Shown: positions 53,239 to 62,806, numbered from the stretch's first letter. The stretch: DNA of 64,000 bases from Phycisphaerae bacterium (GCA_022072085.1 JAJVII010000025.1:18811-82810); one strand, 5' to 3'. The notes: generated by a model not told the origin, from the sequence alone. Numbers and translations are program-made.

Positions 53239-55170
53239 TCAGATCGCCTGGCGGATCTGCGGGCCGGTCGCTGGTCGGCTGGCCTTGCGCCGCTCGGCCA
53301 GCCGCTCGCGGACTGTGCGGGCGATGCCCGCCGCGTCGATCCCCACGCGGGCCATCTGCTCGGCGCGGCGGGCGACCTCGACCCAGTCGTCGGGCAGGCC
53401 CAGCCGCACCAGGCCGCCGACCTCCAGGCCGTTGTCCGAGGCGTATTCGAGCATCGCCGACCCGAACCCGCCTGTGCGGGCGTGATCCTCGACCGTCACG
53501 ACCAGGTCGAATCGGCCGAGCACGCGGCGAACCATCTCGCCGTCGATCGGCTTGGCGAAGCGGGCGTTGACGACCTCACAGTCGATCCCCTCGGCCGCCA
53601 GTTCCCCGGCCGCCTGTATCGCGGCGCCGACCGACACGCCGTAGGCCACGATGGCCGCATCGCCGCCCTCGCGGAGCACACGCGATCGTCCGAGCACGAA
53701 GGGCTCCGCCGGCTCAAAGCTCCGCTCCGGCACGCGGTCGCGCGGGTAGCGGATCGCCGACGGAGAGTCGAGCTTGAACGCCAGCTCCAACGAGCCGCGC
53801 AGCTCGGCCTCGTCCGCGGGCGCCATCAGCACCATGCCCGGCATGTTGCGCAGGTAGCTGACGTCCATGAAGCCGTGGTGGACCGGCCCGTCGGAGCCGA
53901 CCAGCCCGGCCCGGTCGATGCAGAAGACCACCGGCAGGCCCTGGAGAACGACCTCCTGAAACACCTGGTCGAAGCCGCGCTGGAGGAACGTCGAGTAGAT
54001 CGCCGCGACCGGTCGCAGGCCCGCCTTGGCCAGGCCGGCGGCCATCGCGACCGCGTGGCTCTCGGCAATGCCCACGTCTATGAAGCGGTCCTCGAACCGC
54101 GCCTTGAACTTGTTCAGCCCCGTGCCGTCGGGCATGGCCGCGGTCAGCGCGACGATCCGTTCGTCCCGCTCGGCCAGCCCCAGCAGGGTCTCGACGAACG
54201 CCGTCGTCCAGGTTCGCTGCGGGCCGGACGCCGGGACGATCTTGCCGGCTTCGACGTTGAAGGCGCTGGGGCTGTGGAACGCGCAGGGGTCGTTGGCCGT
54301 GATCTCGTAGCCGCGTCCCTTCTGCGTGTAGGCGTGCAGCAGCACGGGATGGTTGATGTGCCGCAACTGCCGCAGGATGCTGATGAGCGTCCCCAGGTCG
54401 TGCCCGTCCACCGGGCCGAGATACATGAACCCGAGTTGCTCGTAGATGTTGTCCGGCCACAGGGCCGACTTCACGCCCTGCTTGAGGTGGTGCAGCATCT
54501 CGTGCATCGACTTGCCGACCAGCGGGATGTGCTCGATGATCGACTCGCCGCGGCGGCGGAGCTTCTCCACCGTCTGGCTGGTGCGGATCTTGGCCAGGTA
54601 TTTCGCGAACGCCCCCTGTGTCACGTCGATGGCCATCGAGTTGTCGTTGAGCACCACCAGGAATTGCCGCTGAAGCAGCGCCGCGTTGTTCAGCCCCTCA
54701 AACGCCAGGCCGTTCACGATGCTCGCGTCGCCCACAAACGCCACTACCGCGCGGTCGCGGCCCAGCCGATCGTCACCGACGGCCAGGCCCATCGCCGTCG
54801 AGATGCTCGTGCCCGCGTGCCCCACCGCAAACAGGTCGTATTCGCTCTCGTCGGGGCTGGGGAACCCGCTCAGCCCGCCGCTGCGGCGGAGCTGGCCGAA
54901 CTCCGCGTTGCGCCCGGTCAACAGCTTGTGGACGTAGCTCTGGTGGCCGACGTCCCACAGCAGCCGGTCCTTGCTGAAATCGAAGCAGTAATGCAGGGCG
55001 ATTGTCAGTTCCACCGCGCCCAGGTTGCTGGCCAGGTGTCCGCCCGTTCGGCTGACGACGTCGTAGATGCGCTGGCGGATCTCGCCGGCGAGCTGTTCGA
55101 GCTGCGCAACGGTCATCTCGCGGAGGTCCGCGGGCGACTTGATTCGGGCTAGCAGGTCTTCCTGATCCAT
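53239..55170 (-). CDS. dxs: 1-deoxy-D-xylulose-5-phosphate synthase
   Basis: The protein has 643 residues. Dxs makes DXP from pyruvate and glyceraldehyde 3-phosphate with thiamine diphosphate, the first step of the methylerythritol pathway. Seen: DVGHQSYVHKLLTGR (near 72), the TPP motif GDASIVNGLAFEGLNNA (about 146-162), YLGPVDGHDL, and FIDVGIAESHAVAMAAGLA with the catalytic Glu of the transketolase fold. Length is normal. It lies directly after the polyprenyl synthase gene (22 bp), as in many bacteria. Confidence 0.97.
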   Translation of the reverse strand: MDQEDLLARIKSPADLREMTVAQLEQLAGEIRQRIYDVVSRTGGHLASNLGAVELTIALHYCFDFSKDRLLWDVGHQSYVHKLLTGRNAEFGQLRRSGGLSGFPSPDESEYDLFAVGHAGTSISTAMGLAVGDDRLGRDRAVVAFVGDASIVNGLAFEGLNNAALLQRQFLVVLNDNSMAIDVTQGAFAKYLAKIRTSQTVEKLRRRGESIIEHIPLVGKSMHEMLHHLKQGVKSALWPDNIYEQLGFMYLGPVDGHDLGTLISILRQLRHINHPVLLHAYTQKGRGYEITANDPCAFHSPSAFNVEAGKIVPASGPQRTWTTAFVETLLGLAERDERIVALTAAMPDGTGLNKFKARFEDRFIDVGIAESHAVAMAAGLAKAGLRPVAAIYSTFLQRGFDQVFQEVVLQGLPVVFCIDRAGLVGSDGPVHHGFMDVSYLRNMPGMVLMAPADEAELRGSLELAFKLDSPSAIRYPRDRVPERSFEPAEPFVLGRSRVLREGGDAAIVAYGVSVGAAIQAAGELAAEGIDCEVVNARFAKPIDGEMVRRVLGRFDLVVTVEDHARTGGFGSAMLEYASDNGLEVGGLVRLGLPDDWVEVARRAEQMARVGIDAAGIARTVRERLAERRKASRPATGPQIRQAI

Positions 55171-55191
55171 CCCACCATCCTTACGTCAGAC

Positions 55192-56166
55192 TCATCGCGT
55201 CCGTTCGATGACGTATCGGCTCAACGCGCGGAGGTCGTCGAGCAGGCCCGCGCCCTCGCCGCCCGGCTTGAGCGTCTCAGCCAGCCGATCCAGCGCCGAC
55301 TCGGCCCGGGCGATCCACTGGGCGGCCGCCGCCCGGCTGGCCCCGACGCCGACGACTGACGGGTGCGTCAGCTTGCCGGCCGACCGGTCCTTGCCGGTTT
55401 GCTTGCCGACGTGCTCGGTCGCGCCGGTCTCGTCGAGCAGGTCGTCGGCGATCTGGAACGCCAGGCCCAGGCTCCGCCCGAAGCGTCCCCACAGGTCCGC
55501 CGCGGCGTCCGACCCACCGGCCGCAATCGCGCCCATGCGGCAGGCCGACGCAAACAGCGCCGCAGTCTTGTGCTCGTGAATGTACTCGACGGTCGCCAGG
55601 TCGCCGGCGCGATTCTGGAACGCGAGGTCCTCGGCCTGCCCGCCGATCATGCCTGCGGCGCCGCCGCCCCGGGCCAGTTCAGCGGCCATCGCCGCTCGGC
55701 GGTCGGCCGCCAGGTCCGCCCGGGCGATCACCTCAAACGCCCGCGTCAGCAGGGCGTCGCCCACCAGCACCGCGACGCCCTCGCCGAACGCCTTGTGGCA
55801 GGTCGGCCGACCGCGGCGGAGGTCGTCGTCGTCCATCGCCGGCAGATCGTCATGCACCAGCGAGTAGGTGTGCAGCATTTCGATGGCCACCGCGCCAGGC
55901 ATGGCCGCAGCCGCCGACTCGCGCCCCCGCCCCGCGCCACCGGTCAACTCGGCGCACCAGAGCAGCAGCACAGGACGCAGCCGCTTGCCAGGGCCCAGCA
56001 GGGCGTATCGCGTCGCCTCGCCCAGGCCCTTCGGCACGTCGGCGAGCCAGCCGTCCAACTCGCGCCGCAGGGCGGCCTCGACGACGGACGCCGTCTCGGC
56101 GAACCGCCGCGGCAGCGCGGCAGCATCAGCCGGGCTTGAGGACAGGCTCTGGGCGGGCAAGGCCAT
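55192..56166 (-). CDS. ispA: Polyprenyl (farnesyl/geranylgeranyl) diphosphate synthase
   Basis: The protein has 324 residues. Trans-isoprenyl diphosphate synthases elongate allylic diphosphates with IPP. The first Asp-rich motif is DDLPAMDDDDLRRGRPTCHK, with the two-residue insert of type II FPP synthases. The second is FQIADDLLD. GKRLRPVLLL (55-64) binds phosphate. Chain length is likely C15-C20. It sits between xseB and dxs, in the xseB-ispA-dxs order seen in E. coli, though separated from xseB by 142 bp. Confidence 0.93.
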   Translation of the reverse strand: MALPAQSLSSSPADAAALPRRFAETASVVEAALRRELDGWLADVPKGLGEATRYALLGPGKRLRPVLLLWCAELTGGAGRGRESAAAAMPGAVAIEMLHTYSLVHDDLPAMDDDDLRRGRPTCHKAFGEGVAVLVGDALLTRAFEVIARADLAADRRAAMAAELARGGGAAGMIGGQAEDLAFQNRAGDLATVEYIHEHKTAALFASACRMGAIAAGGSDAAADLWGRFGRSLGLAFQIADDLLDETGATEHVGKQTGKDRSAGKLTHPSVVGVGASRAAAAQWIARAESALDRLAETLKPGGEGAGLLDDLRALSRYVIERTR

Positions 56167-56308
56167 CGTTGCATCCCGAACCGGTGAACAGGCTCACAAA
56201 CGCGCGGGGAATCCGCAGGCCTGGGCGCACGGATTCCCCTGAATATCCAGGTAATTATAGTCCGTTCCCGGCCCCGCTCACAAGGTTAATCGCTCCCGGG
56301 CAAAGGGG

Positions 56309-56575
56309 TCACGCCTCATCGCCCTCGATTGGCTCGGTGCCCGGCTGGCCGGCGTCGTCCTCGCTCAGCAGTTCGACGCGCTTCTCGGCTTCGCCCAGCA
56401 GCTTGCGGCAGCGGCGGATCAGCGACACGCCGCGCTCGTATTGCGCCACCGACTCGCCCAGCGGCACCTCGCCCTCCTCCATCGCCCCGACGATCGTCTG
56501 CAACTCGTCCAGGGCCTGCTCGAACGTCAGCGCCTCGGCGTCGGTCTGGGCCGTCTTGTTCGTCTTCTTGGCCAT
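56309..56575 (-). CDS. xseB: Exodeoxyribonuclease VII small subunit
   Basis: The 88-residue protein has the XseB signature LTFEQALDELQTIVGAMEEG (16-35), VPLGESVAQYERGVSLIRRC, then a C-terminal acidic tail. It partners XseA to degrade single-stranded DNA from both ends. It begins 39 bp after the xseA stop on the same strand. Confidence 0.94.
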   Translation of the reverse strand: MAKKTNKTAQTDAEALTFEQALDELQTIVGAMEEGEVPLGESVAQYERGVSLIRRCRKLLGEAEKRVELLSEDDAGQPGTEPIEGDEA

Positions 56576-56614
56576 CGCTCGCTCCCTCGTCCGCAGCCGC
56601 AGGCTGCAAGATTG

Positions 56615-58159
56615 TCAGAATCCCAGGTTCATCTGGTCCGCATCGCCATCGCCGCCGTCGCGCTTTCGCCGAGTCGGCGGCGCGGGCGGCCCGCCGGCGA
56701 CGACGCTCTGGACCGTCCCATCGGCCAACTCGGTCGTCAGCACCTCGCCCGCCGGGGCCTGTGCCGAGGCCGTCAGCAGCGCTCCATCGCGCTTCCGCCG
56801 CGTGATGGAGTAGCCGCGCTTCAGCACCCTGCGGGGGTTGTAGGCTTCGAGCTGCCGCTCGAACGCAGCCAGCCGATCGGCCAGCTTCGGCAGCCGGACG
56901 CGCGGACCGGCGCGATCGAACCGCGCAACGCGGCCCGTCAGCCGACGCTCAGCCACCCGGTTCTGCTTGTCAGCCGCCCAGCGCAGCCGTCCGATGATCG
57001 CATCCAGGGACCGCCATCGGCCGATCAGCGCCGCCCGCGGGTGATGCCGGCTCAGCCGCGCCGCCAGGTCGGCCAGCCGGGCGCCCGCCGCGTGCAGCGT
57101 TTCACGCCATGCAGCCGTCAGCCGGGCCGAAGTCTCGTCCAGCAGTTGCCGCGGGCCGCGGAGCATGGCCGCGGGCCGGCGGAACGCCTCGAACCGCTCA
57201 CACTGGCGCAGCTGGGTCCGCAAGTCGGCCAGTTGCTGGCTCATCCGCCGAGCCAGCAGGCTGCGGGCCGACGCCAGCCGCTCGCGTATTTCGCCGCGGT
57301 CGGGAACGACGAGTTGGGCCGCCGCGGTGGGGGTGGCGGCCCGGGCATCGGCCACCAGATCCGCGATGGTCGTGTCCACCTCGTGCCCGACCGCCGAGAC
57401 GACCGGAATCGCCGAGCGGAAGATTGCCTCAGCCACCGGCTCGGTGTTGAACGCCCAGAGATCCTCCAGGCTGCCGCCACCGCGGCCGACGATCAGCACG
57501 TCCACCCCGCCGATGGCCACCGCGTGGCGGTTGAGCAGCGCGATCGCCCGGGCAATCGACTCGCCGGCGCCTTCGCCCTGCACGCGGGCATCAGCCAGCA
57601 CGACCCGCACGCCGGGCCAGCGGATGGCCAGCGTCTTGAGGATGTCGTGGAAGGCCGCCCCCGTTCGGCTGGTCACCACGCCAATGGTCGCGGGGAGGAA
57701 GGGGATCGGCCGCTTGCGCTCGGAGGCGAACCAGCCGCGCTTGTCGAGCTTCTCGTGGAGCTGGCGGAAGGCGAGCTCCAGTTCGCCGCGGCCCTGCGGG
57801 GTGAGTCGGCCGACGTAGAGCTGGTATTCGCCGCGGGCCTCGTAGAGGTCGACGTTGCCGAAGGCGATGACGGCCAGTCCGTCGTCAGGCGAGAACTTCA
57901 GGCGGGCAGCCGAACTTCGCCACATGACGCAGCGGACTGCCGCCTGCTCGTCCTTGAGCGTAAAGTAGAGGTGGCCGCTGGCGGCGCGGGTGAAGTTGCT
58001 GATCTCGCCGGCGACCGCGAGCCGCTGCGGCAGGCGGGCCAGCGCCCGCTTAACCATCGCGTTGAGCTGGGCGACGGAGACGGGACCTTCGCCCGGCCCG
58101 TCGGCGTCATCGCCGGGCGGCGGCTGGATGAGGTCGGGATTGAACGGTTTGCGCGACAC
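56615..58159 (-). CDS. xseA: Exodeoxyribonuclease VII large subunit
   Basis: The protein has 514 residues from the GTG at 58159; an upstream TTG-type start would run into the next gene's end. It has an N-terminal OB domain (SVAQLNAMVKRALARL, ISNFTRAASGHLYFTLKDEQ), the catalytic domain (TSRTGAAFHDILKTL; VGRGGGSLEDLWAFN; SAVGHEVDTTIADLVADARA), and long coiled-coil helices (about 290-430). With XseB it forms the single-strand-specific nuclease. Length is normal for the family. Confidence 0.95.
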   Translation of the reverse strand: MSRKPFNPDLIQPPPGDDADGPGEGPVSVAQLNAMVKRALARLPQRLAVAGEISNFTRAASGHLYFTLKDEQAAVRCVMWRSSAARLKFSPDDGLAVIAFGNVDLYEARGEYQLYVGRLTPQGRGELELAFRQLHEKLDKRGWFASERKRPIPFLPATIGVVTSRTGAAFHDILKTLAIRWPGVRVVLADARVQGEGAGESIARAIALLNRHAVAIGGVDVLIVGRGGGSLEDLWAFNTEPVAEAIFRSAIPVVSAVGHEVDTTIADLVADARAATPTAAAQLVVPDRGEIRERLASARSLLARRMSQQLADLRTQLRQCERFEAFRRPAAMLRGPRQLLDETSARLTAAWRETLHAAGARLADLAARLSRHHPRAALIGRWRSLDAIIGRLRWAADKQNRVAERRLTGRVARFDRAGPRVRLPKLADRLAAFERQLEAYNPRRVLKRGYSITRRKRDGALLTASAQAPAGEVLTTELADGTVQSVVAGGPPAPPTRRKRDGGDGDADQMNLGF

Positions 58160-58223
58160 TATGTGGCATTCTACAGACCTGGCGGGCAAAGGAAACGGGC
58201 AGCGGCGGCTGACGGCAACGCGA

Positions 58224-58727
58224 TCAGGAATCGGCGGCATCAGCGAAGGTATCTTCGTAGCCGCCGGCGCGCTGGGCCGCCAGGCGGTCGGCCCGCTCCC
58301 GGTCCATGCGACGCAGTCTCCGCAGCGAGATGCGGTAGCTCACCCATTGCCGCAGGCCCGACAGGCAGCCGGGCAGCGCAGCCAGCCCCGCCCCGAAGAT
58401 GGCGAGCCCCCACACTCCGCCGATCACGCCGAACACGCCGAAGAACAGGACCGGCGACGCGATTGCGACGCCCACGTACCACACGCTCCAGCCGCTCCAC
58501 CGATAGATCCAGCGGACGACGACCGCGTGCAGGACGAGGATGAACAGGAACACGACCAGCCAGACCGAGTCGGCGGCGGAGACCAGCAGTTGGAAAATCG
58601 CAAGCGCGGCCGCCAGTACCCCCGCCACCCACGCGAGCCCCACGCCCCAGCGGGGCGAGAAGCCTGCCAGGCGATCAGCGCCGTCGCCAGGCGGCGGCGG
58701 CTCGGGTTCGTATGCATCGAGAGTCAT
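58224..58727 (-). CDS. Small multi-span membrane protein of unknown function
   Basis: The 167-residue protein has a Pro-rich 25-residue N-terminus and four hydrophobic spans (about 28-50, 53-72, 80-100, 102-122), then a basic Arg-rich cytoplasmic helix (about 128-155). I do not recognise a family. It is 65 bp upstream of xseA, same strand, and 37 bp downstream of the next small membrane protein, so it may be part of that transcript. Confidence 0.6.
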   Translation of the reverse strand: MTLDAYEPEPPPPGDGADRLAGFSPRWGVGLAWVAGVLAAALAIFQLLVSAADSVWLVVFLFILVLHAVVVRWIYRWSGWSVWYVGVAIASPVLFFGVFGVIGGVWGLAIFGAGLAALPGCLSGLRQWVSYRISLRRLRRMDRERADRLAAQRAGGYEDTFADAADS

Positions 58728-58764
58728 CGCGACTGTTCACCCCCGCGCTGGCGGATGCCCCCGC

Positions 58765-59055
58765 TCAGGTCGCCACGAGCGAGCCCAGGGATACAGCAAC
58801 TAGGAATGCATCCAGAAGGATGCCCAGCAGAGCCACGATGCTCCAGGACAGGTAAGACTTGGAGCGGCGCAACGCCACCCCGCCAGCGATGAATCCGACA
58901 AGGAGGAACAGAAGGGCGACCCCATTGACGAGCCATGCTCCTGCTGCCGTTTCCTTGGCGTTCTGACCGGCCAGCACGACCAGCAGGAAGGTAACCAGCG
59001 GCGCCGCCAGGCTGGTCAGGGCAAGCAATCGGGGAGATGCGTCAAGCGTCCGCAT
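58765..59055 (-). CDS. Small three-span membrane protein
   Basis: The 96-residue protein begins at the ATG at 59055, with GGGGG upstream; a TTG at 59079 overlapping the hicB stop is also possible. It has three hydrophobic spans (about 12-30, 42-62, 66-90), with short polar loops (GQNAKETAAG; RRSKSYLS). No family is recognised. It follows the hicAB pair directly. Confidence 0.55.
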   Translation of the reverse strand: MRTLDASPRLLALTSLAAPLVTFLLVVLAGQNAKETAAGAWLVNGVALLFLLVGFIAGGVALRRSKSYLSWSIVALLGILLDAFLVAVSLGSLVAT

Positions 59056-59075
59056 CGCGACCCCCAACGAGAAGA

Positions 59076-59294
59076 TCAAGCCACCTGGTAAATTGCCGGC
59101 CGATAGCGAGGCTCGGGGATGGGGTCGCCCTTCTCGCGCGCGACCTCCAGCCAGGCCTTCTTAGCAATCATGAGTTCAGCCACCGCCTCTTCCGGCGTGT
59201 CGCCGTGCGCGGAGCAGTACTCGAAATCCGGAAGATCGGCCACGTAGCATTGGTCCTCTTCGCTGTAGAAGACTACGATGCAATAGTCCGGCAT
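59076..59294 (-). CDS. hicB: HicB-family antitoxin
   Basis: The 72-residue protein is a partial-RNase-H HicB fold: YCIVVFYSEEDQCYVADLPDF at the N-terminus and the acidic loop SAHGDTPEEAVAELMIAKKA, ending with a Pro-rich tail. It lacks the C-terminal DNA-binding extension of some HicB proteins, so self-regulation would need another factor. It follows hicA by 4 bp. Confidence 0.85.
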   Translation of the reverse strand: MPDYCIVVFYSEEDQCYVADLPDFEYCSAHGDTPEEAVAELMIAKKAWLEVAREKGDPIPEPRYRPAIYQVA

Positions 59295-59298
59295 GGCC

Positions 59299-59550
59299 CT
59301 ACTCCTTCAACTCAATAGCGTGCTTCTCGACGACCTTCGCCAACTGCCTGACCTGATAGGACTTCGCCTGCGCACCAGCCGGTTGCAGATTCAGTTTGAT
59401 GCCCAGGCGTAAGTGCCGGAAGATGTGATGGCTCCCGGCTACACGCTCCTGCACGAATCCGAGTCCCTCCACCAGGTTCACCAGGTCGGCGAACCCGATG
59501 TTGTTCACATTGCCTCTCAGAATGCTCTTGAGCAACTTCTTGCGGTTCAT
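59299..59550 (-). CDS. hicA: HicA-family toxin
   Basis: The 83-residue protein is a double-stranded RNA-binding-like fold with catalytic His in GSHHIFRH (39-46), and N-terminal LLKSILRGNVNNIGFADL plus the C-terminal lysine-rich helix QVRQLAKVVEKHA. HicA toxins cleave mRNA and are neutralised by HicB. It lies 56 bp past the ymdB stop, so the pair seems inserted between the rny-ymdB genes and the membrane-protein genes. Confidence 0.88.
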   Translation of the reverse strand: MNRKKLLKSILRGNVNNIGFADLVNLVEGLGFVQERVAGSHHIFRHLRLGIKLNLQPAGAQAKSYQVRQLAKVVEKHAIELKE

Positions 59551-59606
59551 CGCGCGAGCATCTCCCCTGAAATTATACCACAGGCCCTGCCCAATGGCCG
59601 GGCAAG

Positions 59607-60437
59607 TCACGCCCCGCCGTCGTCGCCTTCTCCGTCGCCGATCTCGCCACTGTCCGGCGGCAGGTCCACGCGGACGCGCTGCACCGCCGTCGCGGCGCCG
59701 GTCGAGTCGTCCACGTCCGCGACGATGCCGCACATCCGCACGTCGCCGTCGGCGACGTCGAACGGGTGCGGCATGCCGGTGATGCTGGCGGCCAGAACCG
59801 GCTTGACTTGGCGGCCGAGGATGCTGTCGTACGGGCCGGTCATGCCCACGTCGGTGATGTAGGCGGTGTGCCCAGCCAGGATCTGCTCGTCGGCGGTCGG
59901 CACGTGCGTGTGCGTTCCGAAGACTACGCTGACGCGTCCGGCCAGGTGGCGGGCCAGAGCGAGCTTCTCGCCGGTGGCCTCGGCGTGCAGGTCGCAGACG
60001 ACGACCTTCACGTCCTCCGGCACCTGGGCCAACACCGCGTCGGCGGCGTGGAAGGGGCAATCGACGGGCATCTTCATGAACATGCGGCCGAGCAGCGAGA
60101 ACATCGCGACCCGGCGGCCGTCCTGCTCGAAAGCCGTCAGTGCCCGCCCCGCAGCCTCAGCCGGCAGGTTGGCCGGCCGGACGATGCGGTCGCTGGTCGC
60201 CAGCGTCTGGCAAATCTCCGCACGGCGGTAAACGTGGTCGCCCATCGTCACGCCGTGCACGCCGTAGCGCCGCAGCTTGTCGAACATCTGCGGCGTCAGG
60301 CCGGACCCGCCGGCGGCGTTTTCCGCGTTGGCGATCACCACGTCAATCGACTGCTCGCGGGTGAAGCCCTTGAGGCAGTCAGCCAGCACGCGACGGCCCG
60401 GCTTGCCCACGATGTCGCCGATGCAGAGAATGCGCAT
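59607..60437 (-). CDS. ymdB: YmdB-like metallophosphoesterase (TIGR00282)
   Basis: The 276-residue protein belongs to the YmdB/TIGR00282 phosphodiesterases. It begins MRILCIGDIVGKPGRRVL with the first metal Asp, then NAENAAGGSG, TMGDHVYR (usually GNH), DLHAEATGEK, and FGTHTHVPTADE. In B. subtilis YmdB hydrolyses cyclic nucleotides and affects biofilm switching; the gene follows rny there too, which is also the case here. The His in GDH at residue 67 replaces the Asn of the common GNH. Confidence 0.92.
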   Translation of the reverse strand: MRILCIGDIVGKPGRRVLADCLKGFTREQSIDVVIANAENAAGGSGLTPQMFDKLRRYGVHGVTMGDHVYRRAEICQTLATSDRIVRPANLPAEAAGRALTAFEQDGRRVAMFSLLGRMFMKMPVDCPFHAADAVLAQVPEDVKVVVCDLHAEATGEKLALARHLAGRVSVVFGTHTHVPTADEQILAGHTAYITDVGMTGPYDSILGRQVKPVLAASITGMPHPFDVADGDVRMCGIVADVDDSTGAATAVQRVRVDLPPDSGEIGDGEGDDGGA

Positions 60438-60444
60438 GAAGGGT

Positions 60445-60540
60445 CCAGGGGTCAGGGGTCAGGGGTCAGGAACAAGCAGCCGGACTCGGGCAGGCTTCCG
60501 CATCGAAGCACTGACCCCTGGCCTCTGGTCCCTGACCCCT
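60445..60540. repeat. CCCCTGA heptamer repeats in inverted arrangement
   Basis: The left arm 60445-60470 is CCAGGGGTCAGGGGTCAGGG followed by GTCAGG. The right arm 60511-60540 has CTGACCCCTGG and CCCTGACCCCT. They can pair as a hairpin in the rny-ymdB spacer. The unit is also at 43424-43452. Confidence 0.68.
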
Positions 60541-60542
60541 AC

Positions 60543-62114
60543 TTATCTCGCATACTCCACGGCGCGGACCTCGCGGATCAGCGTGACCTTCACCTCGCCG
60601 GGGTAGGTCAGCTCTTTCTCGATCCGCTTGGCCAACTGCCGGGCAGTACGGTAGGTGCTCTTGTCGTCCATGTTCTGGGCATCGACGATGACGCGGACCT
60701 CGCGGCCGGCCTGGATGGCGTAGGCCTGCCGCACGCCTTCGAAGCTCGTGGCGACCTCTTCCAGCTTCTCCAGCCGCTTGATGTAGCGCTCCAGCGACTC
60801 GCGCCGGGCGCCCGGCCGGACGGCCGACACCGCGTCGGCGGCCGCTACCAGCGGCGTGTACGGGCTGGTCGGTTCAACGTCGCCGTGGTGCCCCTCGACG
60901 GCGTTGATGACCTGGTCGGGCTCCTTGTAGCGGCGGCAGAGCTCGGCGCCGATCTCCGGGTGGCTGCCCTCGGTTTCGTGGTCAGCCGCCTTGCCGATGT
61001 CGTGCAGCACGCCGCATCGCCGGGCCAGGTCGCCGTCGAGGCCCAGTTCCTCAGCCATCACCTGGCAGAGGTAGCCGACCTCCAGCGAGTGCCGCAGCAC
61101 GTTCTGGCCATAGCTGGTGCGGAAGCTCAGCCGACCGAGCATGTTCTGGAGCTTGGGGTTGAGCCCGCGCAGGTTGGCGTCCATCGTCGCCTTCTTGCCC
61201 AGCTCGACGACGCGTTCCTCGATCTCCTTGGCCGTCGCGGCGACGACCTCCTCGATGCGGGCCGGGTGAATCCGGCCGTCGCCGACGAGCTTCTCCAACG
61301 ATCGCCGGGCCACCTCGCGGCGGATCGGGTCGAAGCCCGACACAATCACCACGCCCGGCGTGTCATCCACGATCACGTCGCAGCCGGTCGCTTTCTCAAA
61401 CGCCCGGATGTTGCGGCCCTCGCGGCCGATGACGCGGCCCTTCATGTCGTCGCTGGGAATCTCCACCGAGCTGACCGTCGTGTCGCAGGTGTGCTCAGCG
61501 GCGTAGCGCTGGATCGCCTGGAGCACGATCATCCGCGACTTCTCCTTGGCCTGCTCCTTGGCTTCGCCGACCAGCCGCTCGACCAGCGCCGAGCACTCGT
61601 GCTGGACCTCCTCCTCCAGGCGGACCAGCAGCAGTTCCTTGGCCTGCTCGGGGTTCATGCCGGTGATACGCAACAGGTTGTTCTTCTGCTCGGTCAGCAG
61701 CTTCTCGGCCTCGGCCTCCTTGTCGGCGATGCCGTCCTCCTGCTGCTTGAGCTTCTGGCCGCGGGCGTCGAGCGAACGCTCCTTGACCGTCAGCATCTCC
61801 ATCTTCTTTTCGAGGTTGTCCTCGCGCTTGGTCAGCCGACGCTCGGTCTCGCGGAACTCCTCCCGCGTCTTGGCCGACTCGGTCTCGAAGCCCTCGCGCA
61901 TGTGGATCATCTCGGCCTTGGCGTCGATCTCGCCCTGGCGGCGCTTGCCCTCGGCCTCTTTCTCGGCCTGCTCGATGAGGTGGTCCGCGTCGCGACGGGC
62001 CGCCTGGAGCTGGGCCCTGCCCAGCAGACGCAACATCGCCACGGCAACGCCCGCTCCGGCCACCACCGCCACGACGGCAATGACCGCAGTCACGGCGCCA
62101 GTCACAGCTAACAT
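60543..62114 (-). CDS. rny: Ribonuclease Y
   Basis: The 523-residue protein has an N-terminal membrane span (about 5-28), a long coiled-coil of about 190 residues ([19 protein letters not shown] onwards), a KH domain ([40 protein letters not shown]) and the HD phosphohydrolase domain with [14 protein letters not shown]. RNase Y is the main endonuclease that starts mRNA decay in many bacteria. Length matches (about 510-520). The start is the ATG at 62114; a TTG at 62126 (AAAGGGG upstream) and a GTG at 62162 are alternatives. Confidence 0.96.
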   Translation of the reverse strand: MLAVTGAVTAVIAVVAVVAGAGVAVAMLRLLGRAQLQAARRDADHLIEQAEKEAEGKRRQGEIDAKAEMIHMREGFETESAKTREEFRETERRLTKREDNLEKKMEMLTVKERSLDARGQKLKQQEDGIADKEAEAEKLLTEQKNNLLRITGMNPEQAKELLLVRLEEEVQHECSALVERLVGEAKEQAKEKSRMIVLQAIQRYAAEHTCDTTVSSVEIPSDDMKGRVIGREGRNIRAFEKATGCDVIVDDTPGVVIVSGFDPIRREVARRSLEKLVGDGRIHPARIEEVVAATAKEIEERVVELGKKATMDANLRGLNPKLQNMLGRLSFRTSYGQNVLRHSLEVGYLCQVMAEELGLDGDLARRCGVLHDIGKAADHETEGSHPEIGAELCRRYKEPDQVINAVEGHHGDVEPTSPYTPLVAAADAVSAVRPGARRESLERYIKRLEKLEEVATSFEGVRQAYAIQAGREVRVIVDAQNMDDKSTYRTARQLAKRIEKELTYPGEVKVTLIREVRAVEYAR

Positions 62115-62237
62115 GTTGGCAAACAACGTCTTGCCCCTTTCATCTCGGAGCCGGGGCAGCACGGCTGATGCGGGAGGTCGCCAACAGGAAGGAGGGGCAG
62201 GCAGGAAATCGTCACGCCGCAGAGGTCCGGGCGCGGT

Positions 62238-62498
62238 CTATTCGGAGCCATCCGGTCCGCCGCCCGACCCGGCTGAGCCGGTCGGGTGGCCTGGGTGGCG
62301 GGTTGCGGAACGCCCGGGCAGCGGCAAATCCGGACGGATCGCCAACTGCTTGCGGGACAAGGCGATGGGAGCACCAGCCTCCGCGACCGCCTCGTGCCGG
62401 CTGTCCCCTGCGCTCGACCCAACAAGGGCCATCGCCGGAAGGGACCCTGCCGTCACGCCCAGCCACTGGAACAGGATTCTTATCAGCGAATAGACCAA
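62238..62498 (-). CDS. Possible small membrane-anchored protein
   Basis: An 86-codon frame with a TTG start lies upstream of rny on the same strand. Its first part (VYSLIRILFQWLGVTAGSL) looks like a signal anchor, and the rest is low-complexity Gly/Pro/Ser. There is no clear SD and no recognised family, so it may be a chance frame in GC-rich DNA. Confidence 0.25.
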   Translation of the reverse strand: MVYSLIRILFQWLGVTAGSLPAMALVGSSAGDSRHEAVAEAGAPIALSRKQLAIRPDLPLPGRSATRHPGHPTGSAGSGGGPDGSE

Positions 62499-62777
62499 GG
62501 CTCGATTTCCAATTTGCCTGAACGAAACACAGCCCCTGGACGGCCGGCCCGCAGGCCGATCGTCCTACTGTCCTTCTCGTTCGCAACCCCGGCAGAATGC
62601 CGGGCGCCGCCAGCTCAACAGGTTAAGGAACGTCTAAGACCTTTGTTGAACTGACACTACAGGGTAACTATATCTGCCCGACCCCACAGCGTCAACAGAA
62701 TCTATCGCCGCCCTCACCCGCGGCGTACGAGGGTTGAATCTCCCGGTTTGACAGCGGAAGACATGGCCGGATATGTA
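62499..62777. other. Non-coding region upstream of the membrane-protein gene
   Basis: No gene or RNA is recognised. Composition shifts from GC-rich to AT-rich toward 62770. Confidence 0.5.
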
Positions 62778-62806
62778 TTGCATTAACTATTTATATTATC
62801 TATATT
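62778..62806 (+). promoter_or_regulatory. Sigma-70-type promoter
   Basis: TTGCAT (62778-62783), a 17-bp AT-rich spacer, and TATATT (62801-62806) match a -35/-10 pair. The AT-rich island stands out in this GC-rich window. The transcript start would be near 62813, about 110 nt before the next ATG. Confidence 0.6.

Noticed and set aside
59766..62111. 781-codon plus frame opposite rny and ymdB
   Set aside because: Antisense shadow; rny and ymdB are certain.
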